A DNA stretch of 64,000 nt from Streptococcaceae bacterium (GTDB taxonomy: Bacteria > Bacillota > Bacilli > Lactobacillales > Streptococcaceae): NCBI GenBank assembly GCA_902363395.1, contig CABIZZ010000001.1, forward strand, positions 434,001-498,000, given 5' to 3'. The position numbers and the translations under genes are program-made. The notes below the pieces were generated by a model. That model had not been told where the DNA came from. It was given only the letters and a program-made list of their open reading frames with translations, and did not search any database. Positions 17,687-26,952 of this stretch are shown here, piece by piece; position 1 is the first letter of the stretch, and every line of letters begins with the position of its first letter.

Positions 17687-18820
17687 TTAATTATGTGAGA
17701 TTTGGTGTTGGAATTTTTGGAAGAAGCGTTCGCGTTCTTCTATAATAGCTGGACTTGGGTTTTTGAGGGAAGTTAACAAATCAACCAAGTCAGGTGTGAC
17801 TTCTCGAATCAGCTCTCCCAGTGACCAAATGGCTGTTGCAATATGAATCTGGTTTTGCGAGGTTTCGATGATTTCTAACAGTTTAGGAATAGCAGACCGG
17901 TCATTAGCATTGGCCAAAGCAATGATAGCATTGCGCTGGAGAATATTCTTTCCCCGCCAACTACCAGCGACCATTCCAAATTTTTCCTTGAATTGTCCAT
18001 TGGATAACTCGATAAAGGGGATTAATTCTGGGTGAGCTAGTTCAGGATCGATATCAGTGGCTAGCGGATTGTCCAGACCACGGTTGTAGGGACAGCAGAT
18101 TTGACAGATATCACAACCGTAGATGACCGTTTTAATCTTTTTACGGAATTCCAGATCCATCATTCCCTTATCTTGGGTCTGAAAGGATAGGCAACGTCGG
18201 GCATTCATAGAGCCATCTCCGATTAAGCAAGAAGTCGGGCAGGCTTCTACACAGCGGTTACAATCTCCGCAACCATAGTCAACGGCTTGATCGGGTTCAA
18301 TCTCTAGGTTGGTGATAAGCTCCCCTAAAAACATATAAGAACCGTATTCTTTCGAGATGACGAGGCCGTTCTTTCCGATAAAGCCAATCCCAGCTCGTTG
18401 AGCAACCGCGGTATCCACTAAGGCACCGGTATCCACCATGCCTTTGTATTCGAAGTCGGCGGTCAATTCTTCAATCCCTCGTGCTAGGCGGTCTAATTTA
18501 TCCTGCAAGACATAGTGATAATCAAGGCCCCAGCTATTGGGGGTGAATTTTCCGCGTTTATAGGCCGTCTTCTGAGGTTGTTGTTTTAACTTGTGGGGAT
18601 AGGCGACGGCAATGGAGATAATCGTTTTAGCAGAAGCTAAACTTAAGCGTGGTTGAATTCGTTCTTCAATATTTTTGTGCTCAAAACCAGAATTTCGGCC
18701 TTCTTCCACAGCTAGGCGGAGGGATTTTTCTAAATAGGAAAAATCATCCGCAGTGGTAAAGCCAATTTTTGAAATACCAATGGAATGAGCCAATTCGATA
18801 ATGGATTCTTTGAGGTTCAT
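17687..18820 (-). CDS. queG: Epoxyqueuosine reductase
   Basis: The 377-residue protein has the QueG plan: an N-terminal cobalamin-binding reductase domain, two 4Fe-4S clusters (CGDCNRCVEACPTSC and CDICQICCPYNRG) and C-terminal HEAT-like repeats (QRNAIIALANAND). It performs the last step of queuosine synthesis in tRNA anticodons. The frame is open 50 codons further upstream, but I start at ATG 18820 (MNLKESI), where homologues begin. A TATAAT on the minus strand (complement of 18827-18832) ends only six bases before that ATG, so the mRNA may be almost leaderless. No other queuosine gene is in the window. Confidence 0.93.
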   Translation of the reverse strand: MNLKESIIELAHSIGISKIGFTTADDFSYLEKSLRLAVEEGRNSGFEHKNIEERIQPRLSLASAKTIISIAVAYPHKLKQQPQKTAYKRGKFTPNSWGLDYHYVLQDKLDRLARGIEELTADFEYKGMVDTGALVDTAVAQRAGIGFIGKNGLVISKEYGSYMFLGELITNLEIEPDQAVDYGCGDCNRCVEACPTSCLIGDGSMNARRCLSFQTQDKGMMDLEFRKKIKTVIYGCDICQICCPYNRGLDNPLATDIDPELAHPELIPFIELSNGQFKEKFGMVAGSWRGKNILQRNAIIALANANDRSAIPKLLEIIETSQNQIHIATAIWSLGELIREVTPDLVDLLTSLKNPSPAIIEERERFFQKFQHQISHN

Positions 18821-18963
18821 ATTCCTATTATAGCGGAAAGCTGGTAAAAATGCGAAAAACGTGCAAAAAATTAAAAAGGGGATAAAGAGCTTGGCAGGGC
18901 TTTCAAAAAAGAGTGGAATTTGGTATAATAAGGTATTGAATACAAGGATATATGGAGGCAGGT

Positions 18964-19908
18964 ATGTCACAACCGCTATTTTTACAATCAGTTATGCAGG
19001 AAAAGATTTGGGGTGGAACTAGATTACGAGATGAGTTTGGCTATGAAATCCCGAGCGATCATGTTGGTGAATACTGGGCTATTTCGGCCCATCCACATGG
19101 TGTTTCTGTTGTTAAGAACGGACCTTATGCTGGAATGGGCTTAGACCAACTATATGCTGAGCATCGCGAATTGTTTGGGAATCGACCAGAACCGGTCTTT
19201 CCTTTGTTGACAAAGATTCTAGATGCTAATGACTGGCTCAGTGTTCAGGTTCACCCAGATGATGCCTATGGAATGAAACATGAAGGAGAACTTGGGAAAA
19301 CTGAATGCTGGTACATTATTGCCGCTGATGAAGGGGCAGAGATTATCTATGGTCACCACGCTCAGTCTAAGGAAGAATTGCGTCAAATGATTGAAGCCAA
19401 AGAATGGGATGATCTGTTAGCACGGGTTCCTGTGAAAGCGGGAGATTTCTTCTATGTGCCAAGTGGTACCATGCATGCCATCGGTTCGGGTATCTTAATC
19501 TTGGAAACCCAGCAATCGAGCGATACAACTTATCGAGTTTACGACTTTGATCGCAAAGATGATCAAGGAAATTTACGTGAGTTGCACATTGAACAGTCCA
19601 TTGATGTGCTGAACTTAGGGGCTCCAGCGAATAGCCGACCGGTTGAGGAAAAAGTCGATCACTTGTCATCCACTTTGTTGGTGGCCAATGATTTCTTTGG
19701 TGTTCACAAGTGGGTAGTCAATGGGGAAGTTCGATTTGAAAAGACCCATGATTATAGCTTGGTGAGCGTTCTCTCAGGGCAAGGAAGCCTTCAGGTGGAT
19801 GGGGTAGATTATCCGATTGGAAAAGGAGACCACTTTATCTTAACGAGCGATGTTGAGTTTTGGACTTTGGAAGGGCAAGATTTAGAATTGATCGTGAGTC
19901 ATCCATAA
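18964..19908 (+). CDS. manA: Mannose-6-phosphate isomerase, class I
   Basis: The 314-residue protein is a zinc-dependent type I phosphomannose isomerase of the short firmicute kind. Zinc ligands are visible in VQVHPDDAYG and GKTECWYII, with a further His in YVPSGTMHAIG. It converts mannose-6-phosphate to fructose-6-phosphate and lets mannose enter glycolysis. I choose ATG 18964, five bases after GGAGG; the ATG at 18952 overlaps that site and is unlikely. An extended -10 TGGTATAAT is at 18921-18929. It is transcribed alone, divergent from queG. Confidence 0.95.
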   Translation: MSQPLFLQSVMQEKIWGGTRLRDEFGYEIPSDHVGEYWAISAHPHGVSVVKNGPYAGMGLDQLYAEHRELFGNRPEPVFPLLTKILDANDWLSVQVHPDDAYGMKHEGELGKTECWYIIAADEGAEIIYGHHAQSKEELRQMIEAKEWDDLLARVPVKAGDFFYVPSGTMHAIGSGILILETQQSSDTTYRVYDFDRKDDQGNLRELHIEQSIDVLNLGAPANSRPVEEKVDHLSSTLLVANDFFGVHKWVVNGEVRFEKTHDYSLVSVLSGQGSLQVDGVDYPIGKGDHFILTSDVEFWTLEGQDLELIVSHP

Positions 19909-19918
19909 AAAAAGAAAG

Positions 19919-19957
19919 GGTTTGAGTTAAAAGCTGTGGAATAACTCAAGCCTTTTT
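19919..19957 (+). terminator. Terminator after manA
   Basis: GGTTTGAGTTA pairs with TAACTCAAGCC (one G-U pair) and is followed by TTTTT. Its 12-nt loop overlaps an 11-base string TAAAAGCTGTG that also occurs in the hairpin at 51714. Confidence 0.85.
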
Positions 19958-19985
19958 CATCTGAAAACTATTTTTATGTTAAGTC

Positions 19986-20016
19986 TTGACTCTGACCTGA
20001 GGGGAGGGATTATACT
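19986..20016 (+). promoter_or_regulatory. MerR-type promoter with 19-base spacer
   Basis: TTGACT (19986-19991) and TATACT (20011-20016) are separated by 19 bases, the over-long spacing that MerR-family activators correct by twisting DNA. The spacer holds CTC and GAG half-sites around CCTGAGG. This suggests the regulator activates its own gene. Confidence 0.65.
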
Positions 20017-20036
20017 ATCTTTGTAAGGAGGAAATC

Positions 20037-20777
20037 ATGTACCATATCAAAGAAGCTGCAGAGCTGTCAGGTGTCTCTGTCAAGACCTTGCACCACTATG
20101 ACAAGATAGGACTTCTCGTCCCTGTGAAATCTGAAAATGGCTATCGGACATACAGTCAAAAAGATTTAGAACGATTACAGGTGATTCTCTACTATAAGTA
20201 TCTAGGGTTTTCCTTAGACCAAATAGCAGAACTCTTAGCCGAAGAAAAATCTAACTTATTGCCCCATTTGACCAAACAGTTGGACTATTTGACTCAAGAA
20301 AGGCAACGCCTGGATACCTTGATTTCCACCTTGCAAAAAACCATTCAGGAACAAAAAGGAGAAAGAAAAATGACCATTGAGGAAAAATTTACTGGATTTA
20401 GCTACCAAGATACTAAAAAATACCATCAAGAGGCGGTAGACAAGTACGGTCAAGAAGTCATGGACCAAGCGCTTGAACGCCAAAAAGGTCGAGAAGAGGA
20501 GGCGACAAGAGCCTTTAATCAAGTCTTCCAAGTCTTGGCGAAAAACCTCCAGGCTGGTTTGCCAGTAACAGCATCGGAAAATCAAGAAGAAGCAGCCAAA
20601 CTTTTAGACGCGATTCGAACGTATGGATTTGACTGCTCTATAGAGGTTTTTGGCCATATCGGCAAAGGCTATATCTATAATCCAGAATTCAAGGAAAACA
20701 TCGACAAGTTTGGAGCTGGTACAGCCCAGTACACTTCGGATGTCATTGCCTTTTATGTCGAAAATCAAGCAAAATAA
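20037..20777 (+). CDS. MerR-family transcriptional regulator with TipAS-type ligand domain
   Basis: The 246-residue protein begins with a MerR winged helix (MYHIKEAAELSGVSVKTLHHYD, recognition wing ENGYRTYSQKDLERL), then a dimerisation coiled coil (about 78-110) and a C-terminal TipAS antibiotic-recognition domain (from about 118, with EVMDQALERQKGREEEATRAFNQVF). TipA-type proteins bind thiopeptides or other drugs and activate their own promoter. AAGGAGG precedes the ATG. The gene is alone, so its only sure target may be itself. The internal ATG at 20370 behind GGAGAAAGAAA could give a short ligand-domain form, as TipAS is made from tipA. Confidence 0.88.
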   Translation: MYHIKEAAELSGVSVKTLHHYDKIGLLVPVKSENGYRTYSQKDLERLQVILYYKYLGFSLDQIAELLAEEKSNLLPHLTKQLDYLTQERQRLDTLISTLQKTIQEQKGERKMTIEEKFTGFSYQDTKKYHQEAVDKYGQEVMDQALERQKGREEEATRAFNQVFQVLAKNLQAGLPVTASENQEEAAKLLDAIRTYGFDCSIEVFGHIGKGYIYNPEFKENIDKFGAGTAQYTSDVIAFYVENQAK

Positions 20778-20783
20778 AAAAGT

Positions 20784-20965
20784 GAGAGTGGGACAGAAAT
20801 CGGTAATTCGTTAGAATTCGATTTCGTCGTCCCACCTCCGCACAGTTGAGTGGGCCCTACTACGCTGATGAAATCAGCGTAGTAGGGCCCACTCAATCAC
20901 TGCGTCTTGCTCGACAATCCAAAAATAATTGAGAGGCTAGGGTTTTTGTCCCGGCCTCGTTTTTT
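20784..20965. repeat. Three-hairpin intergenic repeat, copy 2 (inverted)
   Basis: This copy is inverted relative to the other two. Its central hairpin is perfect: 20846-20869 pairs with 20873-20896 over 24 bp with a GAA loop. The GTGGGAC/GTCCCAC hairpin lies on the left and GAGGCTAGG...CCGGCCTC on the right, running into GTTTTTT, so here the other end acts as the terminator for the MerR gene. The remaining 20966-21056 shows no gene. Confidence 0.85.
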
Positions 20966-21056
20966 GCTTGGATAAATTTGAAAAGAAGCTGGCAGATCTA
21001 AGAGAGCTCGAATGAATGAAGACGATGAAAACTTTATGAAAATTTCATAATTTAAG

Positions 21057-21085
21057 TTGACAGTCTTGAAAAAAAGGAGTAGAAT
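21057..21085 (+). promoter_or_regulatory. Promoter of the KimA-like gene
   Basis: TTGACA (21057-21062), 17 bases and TAGAAT (21080-21085). Confidence 0.75.
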
Positions 21086-21104
21086 AACCCCTGTTTTATG
21101 AAAA

Positions 21105-21138
21105 GAGGCAGGGAATTCCCAGCCTCATTATCTTTTTT
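21105..21138 (+). promoter_or_regulatory. Attenuator-like hairpin in the kimA leader
   Basis: GAGGC-A-GGGAA pairs with TTCCC-A-GCCTC (21105-21126), and six bases later comes TTTTTT (21133-21138 region). It lies inside the short leader between promoter and the AAGGAG site, so it could end transcription early or protect the mRNA. The T tract is slightly far from the stem, which weakens a terminator reading. Confidence 0.45.
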
Positions 21139-21151
21139 CAAGGAGTTTTTT

Positions 21152-22996
21152 ATGTTTTCAACATTGAAAAAATGGTTTATTGGCCGTCCGTTGAAATCTG
21201 GTGCAGAAGGTGAAGGAGGATTGCTAGGGAAAATGCAGGCCTTGGCTATGCTCTCTAGTGACGCACTTTCTTCTATTGCCTATGGTCCAGAGCAAGTTAT
21301 CCTGGTCTTGATGACCGTATCAGCAGGAGCCATTTGGTGGTCCATTCCAATTGGGATTGTGGTCTTGGTTCTCCTAGCCAGTTTAACGATTTCTTATCGT
21401 CAGGTCATTCATGCCTACCCTCAAGGGGGAGGAGCCTATATGGTGACTTCGGAGAATCTATCTCCCAAAGCGGGGTTGATTGCTGGTGGAAGTCTCTTGG
21501 TTGACTATATGCTGACAGTAGCGGTATCTGTTTCTTCTGGTGCAGATGCTATCACGTCAGCGATTCCCTCTCTTCATCCTTATAATCTTCACATTTCCAT
21601 TTTGTTGGTCTTGCTTTTGATGCTGATGAACCTCCGGGGACTGCGCGAATCGGCCACATCCTTGATGATTCCGGTCTACCTGTTCATCGTCAGTACCATT
21701 GCCTTAATCGGCTATGGCGTAATCCAAATTTCGACAGGGCATTTGGCCTATAACGCGACTGCGCATGTTGGCCAAACTATTTCAGGGGTTAGCATTATTC
21801 TCTTGTTGCGGGCCTTTACGAGTGGATCGGCTTCCCTAACAGGGGTTGAAGCCATCTCCAATTCGGTTCCCTTCTTTAAGAAACCAAAAGCAAAGAATGC
21901 TGCCTCTACCTTGACCATTATGGCTTTGATTTTGGGGATCATGTTTGCAGGGATTACCTTCCTTAATTACTGGGTGGGTGTCGTTCCAGCAAAAGGGGTA
22001 ACAACTCTAGCCCAAATGGCCCAAGCTATCTTAGGGAATTCCCCAGTCGGACAAGCCTTCTTTTACGTCTTTCAATTATCAACAGCCTTGATCCTGGCAG
22101 TAGCGGCGAATACTGGTTTCTCAGCCTTTCCAATGTTGGCCTTTAACATGGCTAAAAATAAATACATGCCACACATGTATATGGAAAAAGGAGATCGTCT
22201 GGGCTATTCCAATGGGATTTTGACCTTGGCGATTGGTGCCATCGTCTTGCTCTTGATCTTTGATGGACAAACAGAAAGCTTGATTCCGCTTTATACCATT
22301 GGGGTCTTCATTCCTTTTGCCCTTTCTCAAACAGGGATGGTCATTCATTGGAAACGCCAATATCAAAAAGGATTTCTCAAGTATTCGCTGGCTAATATCC
22401 TCGGGGCTGGTATCTGTTATGGGATTGTCTTGATCCTCTTGTTGTTCCGTCTGAGTGAGATCTGGCCTTTCTTCCCTATAATCGGTCTTTTACTTTGGAT
22501 GTTCTTAAGTATTCGCAATCACTATGATAAAGTTGCGGCTCAATTGCGTTTGGGAAGGAAGATCGAAAAGACAAATTACGCGGGCAATACTGTCATTGTC
22601 CTTGTTGGGAATGTCACTCAGGTAAGTGTGGGAGCTATGAGTTATGCAAATAGCCTAGGAAACGATGTTGTAGCGATGCACGTATCAACGGAAGAAACCA
22701 AGGTCAAAGATGCTGAGGTAGCAGAAGAATTTAAGCATTATTTCCCTCATATTCGCTTTGAAAATGTTATGACAAGTTACCGGGATATTATCCAACCAAC
22801 AGTTGAATTTGTCTCAAAAGTAGCTGAGGAGGCCAAGGAAAAAGGAAACACCGTCACAGTCTTAGTTCCTCAATTTATCCCTAAAAAACATTGGCAAAAT
22901 ATGCTCCATAACCAAATGAGTTTGAAATTGAAGTACGCACTTCGTTGGCATGAAGAAGTGGTTGTGGCAAGCTATTCTTACCATTTGTCTGAATAA
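21152..22996 (+). CDS. kimA: KimA-like potassium importer (APC/KUP-type permease)
   Basis: The 614-residue protein closely follows Bacillus KimA (YdaO): LAMLSSDALSSIAYGPEQ, then SYRQVIHAYPQGGGAYMV and AGGSLLVDYMLTVAVSVS. Twelve or so membrane helices occupy residues 30-460, and a soluble C-terminal domain of about 150 residues follows (AGNTVIVLVGNVTQV). KimA is a high-affinity, proton-coupled potassium importer inhibited by c-di-AMP. I start at ATG 21152 after AAGGAG; 18 upstream codons in frame lie in the leader hairpin. Automated annotation may call it amino acid permease. The gene is monocistronic with its own terminator. Confidence 0.88.
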   Translation: MFSTLKKWFIGRPLKSGAEGEGGLLGKMQALAMLSSDALSSIAYGPEQVILVLMTVSAGAIWWSIPIGIVVLVLLASLTISYRQVIHAYPQGGGAYMVTSENLSPKAGLIAGGSLLVDYMLTVAVSVSSGADAITSAIPSLHPYNLHISILLVLLLMLMNLRGLRESATSLMIPVYLFIVSTIALIGYGVIQISTGHLAYNATAHVGQTISGVSIILLLRAFTSGSASLTGVEAISNSVPFFKKPKAKNAASTLTIMALILGIMFAGITFLNYWVGVVPAKGVTTLAQMAQAILGNSPVGQAFFYVFQLSTALILAVAANTGFSAFPMLAFNMAKNKYMPHMYMEKGDRLGYSNGILTLAIGAIVLLLIFDGQTESLIPLYTIGVFIPFALSQTGMVIHWKRQYQKGFLKYSLANILGAGICYGIVLILLLFRLSEIWPFFPIIGLLLWMFLSIRNHYDKVAAQLRLGRKIEKTNYAGNTVIVLVGNVTQVSVGAMSYANSLGNDVVAMHVSTEETKVKDAEVAEEFKHYFPHIRFENVMTSYRDIIQPTVEFVSKVAEEAKEKGNTVTVLVPQFIPKKHWQNMLHNQMSLKLKYALRWHEEVVVASYSYHLSE

Positions 22997-23016
22997 CTAT
23001 CGCATAAAGAAGAGAT

Positions 23017-23062
23017 GTCTACTATAGAGGTGATTCGGATTAAAAACAAAGTTTTAGTAGAC
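23017..23062. repeat. Short inverted repeat in the kimA-secA gap
   Basis: GTCTACT (23017-23023) and AGTAGAC (23056-23062) form 7-base arms 32 bases apart. No function can be assigned. The 301-base gap otherwise holds the kimA terminator and the secA promoter. Confidence 0.35.
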
Positions 23063-23140
23063 GATTGAATAATTCTAACGAGTATAATTTTTATAGAATT
23101 TATTAGATTTGTATCAATGAACAGTTTGTCTTCACTTTCA

Positions 23141-23167
23141 GATGTCTGCTTGAGCAGGCATCTTTTT
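23141..23167 (+). terminator. Terminator after the KimA-like gene
   Basis: GATGTCTGC pairs with GCAGGCATC (one G-U pair) around TTGA and is followed by TTTTT. Confidence 0.85.
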
Positions 23168-23222
23168 GGATTTTCTCACACGAAAAAATCACTCGAAAGT
23201 CTTGTAAGATACAGCCTTAATC

Positions 23223-23251
23223 TTGAAAAAATGTTTAAAAAAAGCTATAAT
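23223..23251 (+). promoter_or_regulatory. secA promoter
   Basis: TTGAAA (23223-23228), 17 bases and a perfect TATAAT (23246-23251). Confidence 0.75.
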
Positions 23252-23297
23252 AAAAAGAACGTTTAAAATTTAAGAAATTTGAAAAGTAAGGAAACTA

Positions 23298-25817
23298 ATG
23301 GCTAATTTATTAAAAACAATTATCGAAAATGATAAAGGTGAATTAAGACGATTGGAAAAGATGGCAGACAAGGTCTTCTCATACGAAGATCAAATGGCTG
23401 CCTTGTCAGATGATGAATTGAAAGCGAAAACAGAAGAGTTCAAGCAACGCTACCAAGATGGCGAATCATTGGATGACCTTCTGTATGAAGCTTTTGCGGT
23501 AGTTCGTGAAGGTGCTAAGCGTGTCTTGGGCTTGTTCCCTTATAAAGTACAGGTCATGGGGGGAATCGTTCTTCACCATGGTGACGTTCCAGAAATGCGT
23601 ACAGGGGAAGGGAAAACCTTGACTGCGACCATGCCGGTGTATTTGAATGCCCTATCTGGTAAAGGAGTACACGTTGTCACTGTCAACGAATACCTGACAG
23701 AACGTGACGCGACAGAGATGGGGGAATTGTACTCATGGCTAGGTCTTTCAGTTGGGATCAACCTAGCTGCAAAATCACCGTCTGAAAAACAAGAAGCTTA
23801 TGCTTGTGATATCACCTATTCAACCAACGCGGAAATTGGTTTCGACTATTTGCGTGATAACATGGTTGTTCGTGCTGAAAACATGGTACAACGTCCTTTG
23901 AACTACGCCTTGGTCGATGAGGTAGACTCCATCTTAATCGATGAAGCCCGTACACCATTGATTGTCTCAGGTCAGACTTCTACAGAAACTAGCCAACTTT
24001 ATCACATGGCGGATGCCTTTGTGAAATCTTTGGAAGAAGAAGACTACATTATTGATGTCCCTTCAAAAACCATTGGTTTGTCAGATTCTGGGATTGATAA
24101 GGCTGAAAGCTACTTTAAGCTTGAAAACCTATATGACATTGAAAATGTTGCTTTGACGCACTACATTGACAATGCCCTCCGTGCCAACTACATCATGATT
24201 TTGGATATCGACTATGTGGTCAGTGAGGATCAAGAAATCTTGATCGTCGACCAATTTACAGGTCGTACCATGGAAGGTCGTCGTTATTCAGACGGCTTGC
24301 ACCAAGCGATTGAGGCTAAAGAAGGTGTACCAGTCCAAGAAGAAACCAAAACATCAGCTTCTATTACTTACCAAAACTTGTTCCGGATGTACAAGAAACT
24401 TTCAGGGATGACAGGTACTGGTAAAACAGAAGAAGAAGAATTCCGTGAAATCTACAACATTCGCGTTATTCCAATTCCAACCAACCGTCCGATTGCTCGT
24501 ATCGACCATCCAGACCTTCTCTACCCAAGCTTGAAATCGAAGTTTAAAGCTGTAGTAGAAGATGTAAAAGCTCGCTATGAAAAAGGCCAACCAGTCTTGG
24601 TGGGTACCGTTGCCGTTGAAACCAGTGACTACCTATCTCGTCTCTTGGTTGAAGCGGGCGTTCCTCACGAAGTCTTGAATGCGAAAAACCACTACAAAGA
24701 AGCGCAAATCATCATGAACGCTGGTCAACGTGGTGCCGTTACCATCGCGACCAACATGGCCGGACGTGGTACCGATATCAAGCTCGGTGAAGGGGTTCGT
24801 GAACTCGGTGGACTTTGTGTGATTGGTACCGAGCGTCATGAAAGCCGTCGTATTGATAACCAGTTGCGTGGACGTTCTGGACGTCAAGGGGACCCAGGTG
24901 AATCTCAATTCTACCTTTCTCTTGAAGATGAGTTGATGCGTCGTTTCGGTTCAGAGCGTATCAAAGCCTTGCTGGACCGCTTCAAATTAAGCGAAGAAGA
25001 ATCTGTCATCAGATCTAACATGTTTACACGCCAAGTCGAAGCAGCTCAAAAACGAGTGGAAGGGAACAACTATGACACTCGTAAGCAAGTCCTTCAGTAT
25101 GATGATGTTATGCGGGAACAACGCGAGATTATCTACTCTCAACGCTATGATGTCATTACAGCAGATCGTGATTTGGCGCCAGAAATCAAGGCTATGATCA
25201 AGCGGACGATTAAACGGATCGTTGAAGGAGCAAGCCATTCAAGCAAGGAAGAACGAATCGAAGCTATCTTGAACTTTGCCAAATACAATTTGGTCCCTGA
25301 AGATACGATTTCAGAGAGCGATATTGAAGGTAAATCTGATAAAGATGTGATTGATTACTTGTACAAACGCGCTGAAGAGGTTTATGAAAACCAAGTAGCG
25401 AAATTACGTGATGAAGAAGCAGTCAGAGAATTCCAAAAAGTCTTGATTCTTCGCGTCGTGGATAGCAAATGGACTGATCACATCGATGCCTTGGATCAAT
25501 TGCGTAATGCTGTCGGTCTCCGTGGTTATGCACAAAACAATCCTGTGGTTGAATACCAATCAGAAGGATTCCGTATGTTCAACGATATGATTGGCTCTAT
25601 CGAGTTTGATGTGACTCGTTTGATGATGAAAGCTCAAATCCACGAACAAGAGCGTCCACGTACAGAACACAGTATTTCAACGACAGCGACTCGTAATATT
25701 GCCGCTCAAAAAACTGATTTACCAGAAGATCTTGACTTGAGTCAAATCAAACGAAATGACATCTGTCCATGTGGATCTGGTAAGAAATTTAAAAACTGCC
25801 ACGGTAAAAAACTCTAA
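23298..25817 (+). CDS. secA: Preprotein translocase ATPase SecA
   Basis: The 839-residue protein is the housekeeping SecA: Walker A in [14 protein letters not shown] (about residues 98-105), the [15 protein letters not shown]alker B region, and a C-terminal zinc-binding tail [14 protein letters not shown] that contacts SecB-like partners or lipids. SecA pushes unfolded proteins through SecYEG. There is no sign of the shorter accessory SecA2. It heads a run with aroG, acpS, alr and recG, an order I recall from pneumococcus. Strong codon bias fits high expression. Confidence 0.98.
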   Translation: MANLLKTIIENDKGELRRLEKMADKVFSYEDQMAALSDDELKAKTEEFKQRYQDGESLDDLLYEAFAVVREGAKRVLGLFPYKVQVMGGIVLHHGDVPEMRTGEGKTLTATMPVYLNALSGKGVHVVTVNEYLTERDATEMGELYSWLGLSVGINLAAKSPSEKQEAYACDITYSTNAEIGFDYLRDNMVVRAENMVQRPLNYALVDEVDSILIDEARTPLIVSGQTSTETSQLYHMADAFVKSLEEEDYIIDVPSKTIGLSDSGIDKAESYFKLENLYDIENVALTHYIDNALRANYIMILDIDYVVSEDQEILIVDQFTGRTMEGRRYSDGLHQAIEAKEGVPVQEETKTSASITYQNLFRMYKKLSGMTGTGKTEEEEFREIYNIRVIPIPTNRPIARIDHPDLLYPSLKSKFKAVVEDVKARYEKGQPVLVGTVAVETSDYLSRLLVEAGVPHEVLNAKNHYKEAQIIMNAGQRGAVTIATNMAGRGTDIKLGEGVRELGGLCVIGTERHESRRIDNQLRGRSGRQGDPGESQFYLSLEDELMRRFGSERIKALLDRFKLSEEESVIRSNMFTRQVEAAQKRVEGNNYDTRKQVLQYDDVMREQREIIYSQRYDVITADRDLAPEIKAMIKRTIKRIVEGASHSSKEERIEAILNFAKYNLVPEDTISESDIEGKSDKDVIDYLYKRAEEVYENQVAKLRDEEAVREFQKVLILRVVDSKWTDHIDALDQLRNAVGLRGYAQNNPVVEYQSEGFRMFNDMIGSIEFDVTRLMMKAQIHEQERPRTEHSISTTATRNIAAQKTDLPEDLDLSQIKRNDICPCGSGKKFKNCHGKKL

Positions 25818-25837
25818 TCGTATGAAAGGATCAGCCT

Positions 25838-26869
25838 ATGTCTTTTACAGCTACTAGCCCAATCATTGATGAAACAGCAGTAACCTCTCTTTATCGCTTA
25901 GAAGGTGAACATCTGGCTCGCAAAGAAGCGCGTGACCGTGAATTAGCCTCTATTTTGAAAGGGGAAGATAAGCGGATTTTGCTTGTGATGGGACCATGTT
26001 CATCAGATAATGAGGAAGCAGTGATGGAATATGCTCGTCGCCTTGCAACCCTTCAAGAAGAAGTTAAAGATCGGGTCTTCATTGTGATGCGGGTCTATAC
26101 TGCCAAACCTCGGACCAATGGAGATGGCTACAAAGGCTTGATGCATCAGCCAGATACCGCTTCAGAACCTAGCTTTGTAGCTGGTTTAAAGGCTGTTCGT
26201 CGCCTACATCATCGAGTGATTACCGAAACTGGTTTGACAACAGCAGATGAACTGTTGTATCCAGAGACCTACCCATTTGTTGAAGATCTCCTTTCTTATG
26301 TTGCCATTGGGGCACGTTCTGTAGAAGATCAAGGCCATCGATTTGTAGCAAGTGGTATCTCAGTCCCAACTGGATTGAAAAATCCAACGTCTGGAAATCT
26401 GTCGGTCATGTTTAATGCAATTTATGCTGCACAACATGGGCACCATTTCTTCTATAACGGTCGTTCTGTGGAGACAAGTGGAAATCCATTCGGACATGCT
26501 ATTCTGCGTGGAGCCTTAGACGCGAATGGGAAAAATATTCCGAACTACCACTATGAAGATCTGCTAGAAGCTGCGCATCGCTACCAAGCCTTGGGCTTGC
26601 AACATCCATTTATCCTGGTTGATACCAATCATGATAATTCTGGGAAAAAATTTGCTGAGCAGATTCGCATTGTCAGAGAAACCCTTACAAATCGTAGCTG
26701 GAATCCAATTATCCATGATGTCGTCCGTGGATTTATGATTGAATCTTATCTAGAGGACGGTCGTCAAGATCAACCAGAAGTATTTGGTCAATCGATTACA
26801 GACCCATGCTTGGGTTGGGAAAAGACAGAAAGCTTAGTACGAGAAATTTATCAGTATGTAGCTGAATAA
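25838..26869 (+). CDS. aroG: 3-deoxy-7-phosphoheptulonate synthase (DAHP synthase, class I)
   Basis: The 343-residue protein has the class I (AroF/G/H-like) core: LLVMGPCSSDNEEAVMEYARRL, then AKPRTNGDGYKGLMHQP for phosphate binding, ARSVEDQGHR, and DTNHDNSGK near the C terminus. It joins phosphoenolpyruvate and erythrose-4-phosphate in the first step of aromatic amino acid synthesis. It follows secA by 20 bases with an AAAGGA site. Pneumococcus, as I recall, carries two such genes in tandem here, whereas this window has one. The letter F, G or H cannot be assigned from sequence. Confidence 0.94.
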   Translation: MSFTATSPIIDETAVTSLYRLEGEHLARKEARDRELASILKGEDKRILLVMGPCSSDNEEAVMEYARRLATLQEEVKDRVFIVMRVYTAKPRTNGDGYKGLMHQPDTASEPSFVAGLKAVRRLHHRVITETGLTTADELLYPETYPFVEDLLSYVAIGARSVEDQGHRFVASGISVPTGLKNPTSGNLSVMFNAIYAAQHGHHFFYNGRSVETSGNPFGHAILRGALDANGKNIPNYHYEDLLEAAHRYQALGLQHPFILVDTNHDNSGKKFAEQIRIVRETLTNRSWNPIIHDVVRGFMIESYLEDGRQDQPEVFGQSITDPCLGWEKTESLVREIYQYVAE

Positions 26870-26876
26870 GAGGAGA

Positions 26877-26908
26877 GGGCTGGAGAAAATATTCTCAGCC
26901 CTTTCCTT
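26877..26908 (+). terminator. Probable terminator after aroG
   Basis: GGGCT-G-GAGAA pairs with TTCTC-AGCCC (one bulge), followed by TTTCCTTCTT. It would partly separate secA-aroG from acpS-alr. Confidence 0.65.
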
Positions 26909-26952
26909 CTTAAATAGAGTTGCTGATAGAAAATCATTAAAGAGGAAAAGAT

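Noticed and set aside
21057..21151. c-di-AMP (ydaO-type) riboswitch before the KimA-like gene
   Set aside because: The leader from promoter to start is under 70 nt and shows only one hairpin, too small for that riboswitch.
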